Of a DNA stretch of 58,488 nucleotides, positions 25,893 through 34,913 are shown piece by piece. Positions within the stretch are counted from its first letter, which is position 1; each line of letters starts with the position of its first letter. Position numbers and translations under genes: made by a program. The notes under the pieces are model-generated. The model worked only from the letters and a program-made list of their open reading frames with translations. It did not search any database and had not been told where the DNA came from. This stretch comes from Victivallaceae bacterium (lineage in GTDB: Bacteria > Verrucomicrobiota > Lentisphaeria > Victivallales > Victivallaceae), in assembly GCA_016292515.1 (NCBI GenBank), contig JAEDIJ010000007.1:1-58488 (forward strand). Reading direction: 5' to 3'.

Positions 25893-27356
25893 TTATTCTT
25901 CTTCGCTTGTCTGATATTTCAGGACGCGTTCAAACAGCGCAACGACGTTTTCCGCCGGTTTCGGGGTCGCAAGCGTCGCGATGACGGCGGCGATCAAACC
26001 GATGACAAAGCCGGGGAAAAGTTCGTAGATGCCGGTCGACGAGAGGCAAATGAGCCAGAGGATGTCGGCGACGGCTCCGGCGAGGATGCCGAAAACAGCA
26101 CCCGCGAAGTTGAAGCGTTTCCAGAAAAGCGACAGGAGGATCGCCGGGCCGAATGCGGCGCCGAAAACACCCCACGCATTGCTGACCAGCCCCATGATGC
26201 TGCCGGCGCTGGGATGGGTCGCCAATGCGAGTGCCGCCAACGCGACGATCAGCACGACGGCACGGCCGATCCAGGTGAGTTCGCGGTTGTTGACTTCGCC
26301 CTTGCAGACGATCGGCTTGTAGATGTCGCTGACGAGCGCGGAACTCGCGGAGAGCAACTGACTGTCCGCCGTGCTCATCGAAGCCGCCAGGACGGCGGAA
26401 AGCAGAATGCCGGAAATCAAGCCCGGGAAAATCATTCGCACCATCTGGACGAAAACAAGTTCGTTTTGGCAGATGTCTTCATTCATGCCGAGCTTGATGC
26501 GGCCGATGATGCCGATGGCGGCGGCGAAAATGACGATCAGCACCGTCCAGCTGATGCCGATGACGGCGGATTTTTTCAATTCTTTCTGCGACTTGATCGA
26601 CATGAAGCGGATGATGATGTGGGGCATCCCGAAGTAACCGAGCCCCCACGCCAGACCGGAAACGATCTTTTTCCAGTCGCCGAAAGCATTCCAGAAGCAG
26701 GGATCGTTGATCGGCTGCGTCGAGGGTTCGAGAACGAACGTCGCAAAGATCGGGGCGATCAGCATGGTGCCGAGGATCAGAAGTCCCTGAAAAAAGTCCG
26801 TCCAGCAGACGGCGGAAAAACCGCCCAGAAAGGTGTAGCCGACGATGATGAAAACGGAAACGTACATCGCGGTCAAGGTTTCGATGCCGATCACCTTGTG
26901 AAAGAGGATCCCGCACGCCTTGATGCTCGACGCGGTGTAGATCGTGTAGGCAAAAAGGAAAACCAGCGCGCAGATGACCTGCAAACTTTTGGATTTGGAA
27001 AGAAAACGGTTGGAAAGATACTGCGGGATCGTGATCGCATCGCCCGCGACCACCGAAAAACTGCGAAGACGCGGCGCTTCAAAGATCCAGCTGCACGCGT
27101 AGCCGAGCGCAAGTCCCGCCGAGATCCAGACTTCTCCGAGTCCGGCGGCGTAAATCGCGGTCGGCAAGCCCATCAGCACCCACGCGCTCATATCGGAGGC
27201 GCCTGCCGAGAGCGCACCGACCCACGCGCCCATTTTTCGGTCGCCGAGGAAATAGGTCTTTTCGCCGCCGTTGCGGTCGCGGAAAAAGAAGTAGATGCCG
27301 ATACTCAACATAAAGGCGAGATAAATGACGAAAACGATGGATTCCGAGAGTTGCAT
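25893..27356 (-). CDS. putP: Sodium:solute symporter, PutP-like (proline)
   Basis: 487 residues from ATG 27356; the upstream open frame covers the promoter and is not used. About 13 hydrophobic segments. PutP-like features are FFRDRNGGEKTYFLGDRKMGAW, ASDMSAWVLMGLPTAIYAAG and the AASMSTADSQLLSASSA stretch, which holds Na+ and substrate contacts. The best guess is Na+/proline symport; other SSS-family substrates are possible. Inner membrane. Convergent with nagA across a 57-bp gap without a clear terminator. Confidence 0.85.
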   Translation of the reverse strand: MQLSESIVFVIYLAFMLSIGIYFFFRDRNGGEKTYFLGDRKMGAWVGALSAGASDMSAWVLMGLPTAIYAAGLGEVWISAGLALGYACSWIFEAPRLRSFSVVAGDAITIPQYLSNRFLSKSKSLQVICALVFLFAYTIYTASSIKACGILFHKVIGIETLTAMYVSVFIIVGYTFLGGFSAVCWTDFFQGLLILGTMLIAPIFATFVLEPSTQPINDPCFWNAFGDWKKIVSGLAWGLGYFGMPHIIIRFMSIKSQKELKKSAVIGISWTVLIVIFAAAIGIIGRIKLGMNEDICQNELVFVQMVRMIFPGLISGILLSAVLAASMSTADSQLLSASSALVSDIYKPIVCKGEVNNRELTWIGRAVVLIVALAALALATHPSAGSIMGLVSNAWGVFGAAFGPAILLSLFWKRFNFAGAVFGILAGAVADILWLICLSSTGIYELFPGFVIGLIAAVIATLATPKPAENVVALFERVLKYQTSEEE

Positions 27357-27413
27357 AGATAAATTCCTTATATATCTATACGTTTTGCCTGTTTTTATGA
27401 GATATAGATCCTT

Positions 27414-27441
27414 AATATAGCCTGTGAAAGAAAAAATGCAA
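27414..27441 (-). promoter_or_regulatory. Promoter of the symporter gene
   Basis: On the minus strand TTGCAT, 16 bp, TATATT. The leader of about 50 nt carries short complementary segments (ATCTATA/TATAGAT). Confidence 0.65.
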
Positions 27442-27501
27442 AAAACAAGTGGAATTTCTGGCAAAAAATGCTATTGTAAAAGAAAGTCAAAGGAGAAAAA
27501 G

Positions 27502-28737
27502 ATGGATTTACCGGATCAGCTTGCGGAAATTTCCGCACTCTGCCTGGATGCCGTGCAAGTTTCCGCGCTTGGCGGTGAAGCGAAAAAAATGCGCGCGGCG
27601 CGTTTGCTTCGGCGGCGCGACATCGAATACCGCCGTTTGAGGAAAAATGCCGCTTCGGCGTGGGAATACCGTGAATGGATGGGGCGCGCCGCCAACATCT
27701 TTGCCGCCGCGTTGACGCTGCTCGGCGAAGTTGCCGCGATCCAAAAGGAAAAAGATTCCCCCGTCTATTGCGGCGTCGCGCCGTTTGACGGCAAAAAGAC
27801 GCTCGATGAGATCGCGCTCGACGCCTGGGCAGAACTGCCCTTTTTGCCGGAGGAAACGCCTGATTTGCTGGATAAAGTACGCTTTGATCTGCAAAAACAA
27901 GCCGCCTTGCTTCTTGCGGAAAACAAAATAAAACAGGTCGAAGTCCCCGAACTTGACGAAAACGCATTGTTTTCTGGTTTTCGCGCGGCGGGGGTGAAAG
28001 AAAACGATTGGGTGATGCTTCACGCAAGTTTATCTTCGCTCGGTCGTGTCAGCGGCGGCGCGCCGACCGTGATCGCCGCTTTGCAGCAAGCCGTCGGGGA
28101 GGGGGGCATTCTCGCGATGCCCGCATTGAGCAATACCGCCGATTCTCCCGGCGATTTCGAGTTTGATCCCGATACGACCCCGATCGTCGAATGGATCGGC
28201 GTTATGCCGCGTACCTTTTGGAAAATGCCGGGCGTTTTGCGAAGCGCAAACCCCACTCATTCCGTCCTCGCTTGGGGGCGAAATGCGGCACATTTCATCG
28301 CCCAGCAAGATCCCTATGATTGTTTTGCGCCCGACGGGCCGTGGGCGAAACTGCGCGACGGCAACGGCAAAATTTTACTGGTCGGCGAAAACGCCGTTGA
28401 TTCCAATACCTTTTTGCACGCGTGTGAAGCGTGGTACACAACTTATATGGAAAGCATCGTCGTCCGCGTCAAAGGCGTCGGCAAAGTGGCGGAGATCCAT
28501 TATCCCGGCGGCTGTCGCGGCAACTGGTACCACCTCGGCAAAGAGGCAAAATACTTTCAAAAACTGGTTGCCGACGGCATCGTTCATACGGCAAAGATCG
28601 GGGAAAGTGCCGTCATGGTTTTCAACGCAGGAGAACTTGCCCGGGCGATGCAAAAATACCTCGCCGCCGACCCCGCCTTGCTGCTGCATCACGACAACTG
28701 CGGAAACTGCGCCAAATTAAGAAGTCGGATCAAGTAA
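27502..28737 (+). CDS. AAC(3)-family N-acetyltransferase with N-terminal extension
   Basis: 411 residues from ATG 27502 (AGGAG at 27491-27495). Residues about 150-400 match the antibiotic NAT family (aminoglycoside 3-N-acetyltransferase fold): MLHASLSSLGRVSGGAPTVI, RSANPTHSVLAWG, KILLVGENAVDSNTFLHACE. True AAC(3) enzymes are about 260-290 residues; here about 140 extra N-terminal residues, helical and Arg-rich then Leu-rich, match nothing I know. The last residues contain C-x2-C (CGNC). Such chromosomal members often acetylate something other than drugs, so resistance should not be assumed. Divergent from the symporter; no strong promoter seen. Confidence 0.75.
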   Translation: MDLPDQLAEISALCLDAVQVSALGGEAKKMRAARLLRRRDIEYRRLRKNAASAWEYREWMGRAANIFAAALTLLGEVAAIQKEKDSPVYCGVAPFDGKKTLDEIALDAWAELPFLPEETPDLLDKVRFDLQKQAALLLAENKIKQVEVPELDENALFSGFRAAGVKENDWVMLHASLSSLGRVSGGAPTVIAALQQAVGEGGILAMPALSNTADSPGDFEFDPDTTPIVEWIGVMPRTFWKMPGVLRSANPTHSVLAWGRNAAHFIAQQDPYDCFAPDGPWAKLRDGNGKILLVGENAVDSNTFLHACEAWYTTYMESIVVRVKGVGKVAEIHYPGGCRGNWYHLGKEAKYFQKLVADGIVHTAKIGESAVMVFNAGELARAMQKYLAADPALLLHHDNCGNCAKLRSRIK

Positions 28738-28783
28738 CGTCTGATGTTTTGCGCGCATTTGTTTTTGATGTTGCCAAACAAGT

Positions 28784-30112
28784 CTAACGGCTGTATTTTA
28801 TTTTCACCAAGGTTCCCGGTGCGGCATCGAAATAAACTTGCCTGCCATTGATCTCAAACGCCGTATTCTTTCCATTCAGCAAAACTTGATCGACCTTTTC
28901 ATTATCACGTAAATAAACGACCATAGTCAATGGTATCAATTTAATGTTTTTGTAATTTGACAAATATGAGCCCGGTTCGGATAAAGAAAAAATCAATTCT
29001 GTCGCAGAACTTTTTTGAATATGTATTTTTACGGAGTTTCGCTCATATTCATATAATCTGTTGTTATGAAAGGTGGCAAAACTGATTGGCAGTTTTTTGG
29101 TTTGCGAATACTCTATGATATTTTTATAACATTCGTAAAAATTTTGTCCTCTCCATATTGGGAGATGTAACATATCAATATAATTATTGTTGGTATGCAA
29201 TAACAGCCAAATGTATGATTCCGTATTCACATTATCAGGGATTACGATGTGTCGGTCGAAATTTACCTGCCAGGGGAAGAAAGAATAAATTATTTGCTCC
29301 GCAGAATATGTGTAATCGTTGCCCGGATAACAAAAAGACGTGAGATCGAAATCATATTTTGCCGCTAAATCCTGACATCTTGTCATTTCGTCGCTGATTG
29401 TTTCAGGCGGCAAATGCCCCCAGCGTTTCCTGTGAGAAAAAGAATGACATCCGATTTCCATTCCGGTTTTTTGCAGAATGGCGTAATCAGCGTGTTTTTT
29501 CAGCAAAGGACTGCTGAAATGCAAAAAGAAAGTCGCCGGGATTTTTTTCTCCTCGAAAAGCGGTCCCCACGTGTCCAAAACGGAAGTTGACGTATCATCT
29601 ATCGTCAACGTTATATTTCCCTGCTGATTGCCGGGATATGTTGCCGTTTTCACATAACGCAGATATGTGTCTTCAAAGAAAGGACAAGCTTTTTGCGGGG
29701 GAATCGGCTGATTGTCACAACCGATCTCCTTGCAATAACGATTTTTACCTTCTGTTATTCTGACCCACAGGGGGGATTGAGTATGAAGTTTGAAATCCTT
29801 TTGGTTGTATTCAATCCATGCGTTTACTTGTGCCCGTCGATATTTTTCCAAAATCCCGACTGGACCTAAATAAATATTTCGAGCCTTTATGTCCGCGATC
29901 CTCTTTTTGGCTATCAGCATATTGTCTTTTAAAGTCTTCAATGTGACGACCCAAAGGTAGGACCTTCTTTCATTTTCGGCATTGAATCCCTGATGTTTTT
30001 CCGCATCTTTATCCGTCAGCAAAGCCATCCAATAGGTATGTGTATCAACAATATATTCTCGTTTTTCCAATGCTTGCAGAACTGACATCGGATATTTTTC
30101 ATAACTTCCCAA
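28784..30112 (-). CDS. Polysaccharide deacetylase-like protein, 3' part of a frameshifted gene
   Basis: 442 residues as an isolated frame, but its only early start is a TTG. Reading backwards through the frame change at 30138-30145 joins it smoothly to the 30129-30554 frame, giving a 589-residue lipoprotein. A NodB-like domain lies at about 165-300: TLTIDDTSTS (TxDD motif), ATFFLHF, the GMEIGCHSFSHRKRWG segment with HSFSH as metal ligands. C-terminal beta-rich part ends KIKYSR. Base composition is far more AT-rich than all flanking genes and codon use is unlike theirs, suggesting recent acquisition. The substrate is unknown; likely a cell-surface glycan. Confidence 0.7.
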   Translation of the reverse strand: MGSYEKYPMSVLQALEKREYIVDTHTYWMALLTDKDAEKHQGFNAENERRSYLWVVTLKTLKDNMLIAKKRIADIKARNIYLGPVGILEKYRRAQVNAWIEYNQKDFKLHTQSPLWVRITEGKNRYCKEIGCDNQPIPPQKACPFFEDTYLRYVKTATYPGNQQGNITLTIDDTSTSVLDTWGPLFEEKKIPATFFLHFSSPLLKKHADYAILQKTGMEIGCHSFSHRKRWGHLPPETISDEMTRCQDLAAKYDFDLTSFCYPGNDYTYSAEQIIYSFFPWQVNFDRHIVIPDNVNTESYIWLLLHTNNNYIDMLHLPIWRGQNFYECYKNIIEYSQTKKLPISFATFHNNRLYEYERNSVKIHIQKSSATELIFSLSEPGSYLSNYKNIKLIPLTMVVYLRDNEKVDQVLLNGKNTAFEINGRQVYFDAAPGTLVKIKYSR

Positions 30113-30128
30113 ATGAACAATATATAAA

Positions 30129-30554
30129 TCATATCCGTTTTTTTTCTTTCAGAATATCATGGCATCGCGTTACTTTATTCAACAATGCGTCACCATTACA
30201 TTCCGCTGAATAATCAATTCTCAAAACAAGTTCATGTCCTTGTTTAATGATATTCTTCAAATTGCGGAAATATGATTCTGATGTCTCTGCACTTGTTTTG
30301 TTTGCAAAGTTATCGATAGCCGTATCATAAATACTCAAACTGCATTTGATGTTTTCGTTGTTCAGGTAATTCAGAAACCAAATGACATCCTTTTCATTGC
30401 CGGCATACGTTGACAGCAATAATGAGACAGCACCATCCTTATCTTCCGGATAATTGGCGATTTCCACCATCGAAGGCGATGAATTGCATCCGCAGAAGAG
30501 AACAAAACAGAATAAGACGGAAAAAGACCGTATGATTTTACTTTTTTTAAGCAT
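30129..30554 (-). CDS. Lipoprotein N-terminal part of the same frameshifted deacetylase gene
   Basis: 141 residues. Lipoprotein signal: MLKKSKIIRSFSVLFCFVLF then C-GC-NS (lipobox Cys about 22). The body (AVSLLLSTYAGNEKD, then an IKCSLSIYDTAIDNF and a KQGHELVLRIDYS segment) looks like a degenerate first NodB domain. It ends KEKKRI-stop immediately after a run of eight A. Removing one A gives KEKNGYDLYIVHLGSYEKYP and continues without a stop to 28784. It has its own strong promoter. It is either a pseudogene, a sequencing or assembly error, or a phase-variable or slippage-expressed gene. Confidence 0.7.
   Translation of the reverse strand: MLKKSKIIRSFSVLFCFVLFCGCNSSPSMVEIANYPEDKDGAVSLLLSTYAGNEKDVIWFLNYLNNENIKCSLSIYDTAIDNFANKTSAETSESYFRNLKNIIKQGHELVLRIDYSAECNGDALLNKVTRCHDILKEKKRI
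30138..30145 (-). other. Homopolymer of eight A (minus strand) at the frameshift
   Basis: Eight consecutive T on the plus strand (A in the coding sense). The two reading frames meet exactly here. Loss of one base restores a 590-codon frame (1770 bp). Runs of this length are classic sites for replication slippage and transcriptional slippage. Confidence 0.85.
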
Positions 30555-30594
30555 AGCACTTTCAGGTGTTTTAATTCATAAGGTTGATTTCCTT

Positions 30595-30623
30595 ACTATA
30601 AATTATTTTTTCTTTTTTTTCAA
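30595..30623 (-). promoter_or_regulatory. Promoter of the AT-rich deacetylase gene
   Basis: On the minus strand TTGAAA, 17 bp of nearly pure A/T, TATAGT. Good consensus, about 40 bp before the ATG at 30554. Confidence 0.65.
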
Positions 30624-30662
30624 GTCGAGGTCGGGAAAAATTTGATTTTTATAGAGAAACTC

Positions 30663-30691
30663 TTGCCTTTTTGGTGTGGCGGTTGTATAAT
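30663..30691 (+). promoter_or_regulatory. Promoter of the GH36 operon
   Basis: TTGCCT at 30663-30668, 17 bp, TATAAT at 30686-30691. A consensus -10 and the best promoter match in the window. Confidence 0.8.
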
Positions 30692-30722
30692 ATGTCACAG
30701 GCACGATAAGGGAGAAACAAAA

Positions 30723-32873
30723 ATGCTTACTTTGGTCAAAAAACAACTTTTCGGCGATATGCTCGCACTGTGGTACGAGGAAACGGGCGACGTCGCTCAA
30801 CCGACGGTCGGCGCGGGCAAACGCATCGAATTTCAACTGATCCCGGCGGCGATGGAGAAAAAAATCGCCTCTCACCGCCGCGACACCAACGATACCGTCG
30901 CCTGCAAGGTGCTTCATAAAATATGGAATATGGAGTTCTTGGCGGCGCGTCCTGAAAATGCGATCCAGTACAAGATTTCCGGCGATGCCAATGCGTGGCT
31001 CTACGCCGCCGGAAGTTCGATGCGCAACAGCGAAAGCGTCGAGCAGTTAAAAGAATATGAAATTTGCGATCTTCCCGACGGCGTACAATTGGTGATGCGC
31101 GACCCGCGCGGCATCGTCGCGAGGCAGAGCGTCCGCTACCGCGAGGGCGACCGTTTCGTCACTGTTTCGACGTCGGTCGAAAACTGCGGAAAAGAGGATA
31201 TCACACTCGAATATCTCGCCTCCTTTTCGCTCGGCGGACTTTCTCCGTTTCAGCCGGACGACGGTCCCGGCGCGTACAAAATCGCGCGCTGGCGGAGCAA
31301 TTGGAGCGCGGAGGGCAGACTCGATGTGCAACGCGCCGAAGAACTCGGCTTGGAGCGTTCCTGGGCGGGCTTTTGTCAGCGCAATTTGCGTTTCGGCGAA
31401 CTCGGTATGACGCCGGTGCGCGATTTTTTCCCGCAGACGGCACTGATCGACGAAAAATCCGGCGTCGCGTGGGGCGCGGTGATCGACAGTTTGAGTTCGT
31501 GGCAAATGGAAGTCAGCCGTACGCTCGACAGCCTCAATCTTTCCGGCGGCATTCCCGACCGTGAATTTGGACACTGGAAAAAAATCCTCGCCCCCGGCGA
31601 GACTTTGGAATCGGTCGCGGCGGCGGTGACCGTCGTCGCGGGCGACGTCGAGGATGTGCAGAACCGCCTCGTCGGTTTCGGGCAGGGCGAAGTCAAAAAG
31701 AGCGAGGAAGACTTGCCCATTATGTTCAACGACTGGTGCACGACGTGGGGCAAACCTTATCCGCCTTATCTGCTGCCGATCGCCGATATGCTCAAACGCT
31801 ACCCGATCCGCTATTTCGTGATGGACGACGGCTGGTTCCGCAAGGACGGCTACGGCATCGGCGACTGGGTGGTCGTGCCCGATCAGTATCCGCAGGGGCT
31901 GAAAGCCTTTGTCGCCGAAATTCGCGCCAAAGGCTACATTCCCGGCATCTGGTTCGAGTTTGAAAACGCCGTTGACAGCAGTAAACTTTATCAGGAAAAA
32001 CCGGAATGGTTTTTGCAATTCGACGGCAAGCGTCTGCGCACGGGTATCCGCGGCTTTCTCGATTTCCGCAAGCAGGAAGTCATCGACTATCTCGCCGAAA
32101 AAGTGATCGCCTTTTTGAAAGAAAACGATATCGGTTATATGAAAGTCGATTACAATTCGCCGACCGGTTACGGCTGTGACGGCGCGGAATCCAAAGGCGA
32201 GGGACTGCGTCAGCACACCCTCGGCGTCGAAAAGTTTTTCAAGATGATCTCGGAAGCGTTGCCGGAACTCGTTTTGGAGATCTGCGCTTCCGGCGGCCAC
32301 CGCCTTTCGAGCGCGTGGATGCGTTTGAGTTCGATGGCGAGTTTTTCCGATGCGCACGAGGGCGTCGAAATTCCGATCATCGCCGCCAATACGGCAAGTC
32401 TTATCCCTGTCCGCAAAAATCAGATATGGGCGGTGCTTCACCCCGAGGACAGCGATGACCGTTTGCGTTACTCGCTCGCGGCGGGCTTTATGGGGAGGCT
32501 CTGCCTTTCCGGCGACCTCGCTCCTCTGTCGGAAGCGCAAAAGCTGATCGTCGAGGAGGCGTGTGATTTCTACCGTGCCGCCGTGCCGGTCTTAAAAGAG
32601 GGCGACAACCGTCTTTTCCGCGATATCTCCCCCGCCTGGCTTGCCCCGCAGGGAATTCAGCTTTTCACCCGTCGCAACGCGACGCAATGTCTTGCCGTTC
32701 TCCACAGTTTTGAAAATGCGCCGTCGGAATTCGCCGCCGAATTACCGGGCAAATGGAAGATCAAACACCTTTTCGGCGCGGAAAACATCGCCTTGCAACT
32801 GGATGGAAGTTTCCTCAGTTTCGCCGGGATCAAAGATTTCCAAAGCGTCGCCATCTTGTTGGAAGCGGAGTAA
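30723..32873 (+). CDS. GH36-family alpha-galactosidase-like enzyme
   Basis: 716 residues from ATG 30723 (GGAG at 30711). An N-terminal beta-sandwich (about 1-320) precedes a TIM barrel. MFNDWCTTWGKPYP (about 334), FVMDDGWFRKDG (365-376), PGIWFEFE (408-414), YMKVDYN (472-478) with nucleophile D476, CASGG (521-525) and FSDAHEG with probable acid/base D543 fit clan GH-D. It should cleave terminal alpha-galactosides, or a related alpha-sugar. No signal peptide, so it acts in the cytoplasm. First gene of a four-gene operon with a hydrolase, DUF1805 and a YejM-like protein. Confidence 0.88.
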   Translation: MLTLVKKQLFGDMLALWYEETGDVAQPTVGAGKRIEFQLIPAAMEKKIASHRRDTNDTVACKVLHKIWNMEFLAARPENAIQYKISGDANAWLYAAGSSMRNSESVEQLKEYEICDLPDGVQLVMRDPRGIVARQSVRYREGDRFVTVSTSVENCGKEDITLEYLASFSLGGLSPFQPDDGPGAYKIARWRSNWSAEGRLDVQRAEELGLERSWAGFCQRNLRFGELGMTPVRDFFPQTALIDEKSGVAWGAVIDSLSSWQMEVSRTLDSLNLSGGIPDREFGHWKKILAPGETLESVAAAVTVVAGDVEDVQNRLVGFGQGEVKKSEEDLPIMFNDWCTTWGKPYPPYLLPIADMLKRYPIRYFVMDDGWFRKDGYGIGDWVVVPDQYPQGLKAFVAEIRAKGYIPGIWFEFENAVDSSKLYQEKPEWFLQFDGKRLRTGIRGFLDFRKQEVIDYLAEKVIAFLKENDIGYMKVDYNSPTGYGCDGAESKGEGLRQHTLGVEKFFKMISEALPELVLEICASGGHRLSSAWMRLSSMASFSDAHEGVEIPIIAANTASLIPVRKNQIWAVLHPEDSDDRLRYSLAAGFMGRLCLSGDLAPLSEAQKLIVEEACDFYRAAVPVLKEGDNRLFRDISPAWLAPQGIQLFTRRNATQCLAVLHSFENAPSEFAAELPGKWKIKHLFGAENIALQLDGSFLSFAGIKDFQSVAILLEAE

Positions 32874-32902
32874 GCGAAGACTCATTGCCTGATGGGGCAA
32901 CT

Positions 32903-34903
32903 ATGAAAAAAACGAAATCATTTCTTTGCGCTTTTGCGGTGTTGCCGGTGATGACGCTTGCCGGAAATGTTTCCGAAGCTGATTTGAGCCGGAGTGCTTT
33001 CGGCAACGCATTGCAGGATCATTTCGTCGATGCCGCCCGTAAAAATTCCGAGTTGCGGCAAGCGCGTCTTGCCGCGATCCGGGATGAAAAATCGGCGCGG
33101 CAATATGTGGAATACGTTCGCGGCGTCATCCGCTCGAAATTCACGTTTCCGCAAGCAAAATCGCCGTTGAATGCCAAAGTCATCTCCGTTTACCGCAAAG
33201 ACGAAGTTGTGGCGCGCAATATCCTTTATTACAGCCGCCCGGATTATCCGGTGACGGCGACGCTTTTTCTGCCGGACAGAAAAGGGAAGTTCCCGGCGGT
33301 TTTGTTCACAGTCGGACATTCTGCCGACGGTCGCAAAAGCGAAACTTATTTGCGTTGTTGCGTGACGCTCGCGAAACTCGGCTTTGCCGTGTTGGCGGTC
33401 GATCCCGTTTCGCAGGGGGAAAGACTTCAATTTGCCAATGTCAAACAAGTCATTCCGCTGACATCAAGCGGCGAACACAATATGCGCGGCAAACAGTTGT
33501 TTCTTCTCGGAGAAACGCTCGGTGCGTGGCGCGTCTGGGATCTTATCCGCGGGATCGACTACCTTGAAACCGTGCCGGAGGCGGATCTGTCGCAACTTGC
33601 CGTCACGGGAAATTCCGGCGGCGGCACGATGGCTTCCTTTGTCGGTGCGCTCGACGACCGGGTGAAAATCATCGCGCCGAGTTGCTACATCACGACGTGG
33701 CGACGCAATATCGAAAACGAACTCCCCGTCGACGCCGAGCAGATCATCCCCGGCATTTTGCAAAACGGCATCGAAATGGCGGATCTTCTGATCGCCCGCG
33801 CGCCCGCTCCCGTATTGATCATGGGGCAGAAAAAGGACTTTTTCGATGCGCGCGGCACGCGTGAAAGTTTTTCCGAAGTGCGGAAAATTTACACCCTGCT
33901 CGGCAAAGAGGAGAATGCCGCGCTTTTCATCGGTCCTGCTGAGCACGGCTTTTCGGCGGAAAACCGCAACGCGATGTACAACTTTTTGCGCGACAAGGTG
34001 TCAGGTGATAAAACCAGATTTCAGGAACCTGCGGATCTGCCGTTGCCTCCTCCTGCGGCTCTCAACGCCGCGCCGGAGGGGAAAGTCAGCCGTTTGCCGG
34101 GGGCGAAAAGTCTCCACGCGATGATTTTTTCGATGCTTCCGGCGGAAAAAAGAGAACTTTCTCAAAAGATCGTGGCGGCAAAGTTGCGCGAAGCGTTGCA
34201 GATATCTTTCCTTGACGCCGTGCCGGAATACCGCGTTTTGCGCGTCCTCCCGACGGCGGATGATAAAATGTACCTTTCCCGCTTCGCATTGGAAACGGAA
34301 AAAGGCCGTGTGATGAGTATGCTCTATTACCCCGCGTGGAACGGCAATTATCATTTGCCCGTTGCCAAAGAAGTGATACTTTATATCCCGCATCTCGCGG
34401 CGGCAGAGGAATTGCCGTTGGAAGTCGGCAAAACACCGTTGCAGATATGGGGGCTGGATATGCGCGGGGCAGGGGCGTTTGCTCCGTCGGGCGCAAATCA
34501 GATCGACCGCCGCTTTTTCGCCCCCTATCAGGCGGATTATCATTACGACGCGCTCGGATTGATGACGGGCAAATCGCTTTTCGGCGGCAAGGTGCGCGAC
34601 ATCCTCGGCGCCGTCGCCTTGCTCCGTCAGGCAGGTGCGGAAAAAATCTACCTCAAAGCTCGCGGCATAGGGAGCGTCCCCGCGCTTGTCGCGGCATTTC
34701 TTTTGCAGGATAAAATCACGGGGGTGGAACTGATCGACGCGCCCGATTCGTGGCGCGGTATGGCGGAAAAGGAATACACGCTTTATCCGCAGTCGGTGAT
34801 GCCGTTTGACATCCTGTCCGTCGTCGATCTTCCGGAACTCCGGGAAATGACGCCCAATCTCGTTGCAACTTTTAGCGAAGAACCGGCTCTGCCGGAAAAA
34901 TAA
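32903..34903 (+). CDS. Exported tandem alpha/beta hydrolase (acetylxylan-esterase-like)
   Basis: 666 residues from ATG 32903 with a signal peptide (KSFLCAFAVLPVMTLAG). The first alpha/beta hydrolase domain (about 90-400) has the nucleophile elbow GNSGGG with S238, followed by a DDRVKIIAPSCY strand and a C-terminal EHGFS histidine. A second, degenerate copy (about 430-666) has the strand-turn RGIGSVPAL where the serine elbow is not conserved. Such two-domain proteins are related to acetyl-xylan esterase/dienelactone hydrolases and probably remove acyl groups from plant or host glycans outside the cytoplasm. It is 29 bp after the GH36 gene. Confidence 0.78.
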   Translation: MKKTKSFLCAFAVLPVMTLAGNVSEADLSRSAFGNALQDHFVDAARKNSELRQARLAAIRDEKSARQYVEYVRGVIRSKFTFPQAKSPLNAKVISVYRKDEVVARNILYYSRPDYPVTATLFLPDRKGKFPAVLFTVGHSADGRKSETYLRCCVTLAKLGFAVLAVDPVSQGERLQFANVKQVIPLTSSGEHNMRGKQLFLLGETLGAWRVWDLIRGIDYLETVPEADLSQLAVTGNSGGGTMASFVGALDDRVKIIAPSCYITTWRRNIENELPVDAEQIIPGILQNGIEMADLLIARAPAPVLIMGQKKDFFDARGTRESFSEVRKIYTLLGKEENAALFIGPAEHGFSAENRNAMYNFLRDKVSGDKTRFQEPADLPLPPPAALNAAPEGKVSRLPGAKSLHAMIFSMLPAEKRELSQKIVAAKLREALQISFLDAVPEYRVLRVLPTADDKMYLSRFALETEKGRVMSMLYYPAWNGNYHLPVAKEVILYIPHLAAAEELPLEVGKTPLQIWGLDMRGAGAFAPSGANQIDRRFFAPYQADYHYDALGLMTGKSLFGGKVRDILGAVALLRQAGAEKIYLKARGIGSVPALVAAFLLQDKITGVELIDAPDSWRGMAEKEYTLYPQSVMPFDILSVVDLPELREMTPNLVATFSEEPALPEK

Positions 34904-34913
34904 AGGATTTTTT

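Noticed and set aside
27459..27476. TGGCA...TGCT resembling a sigma54 promoter before the AAC(3)-like gene
   Set aside because: The GG and GC elements are 10 bp apart instead of 12.
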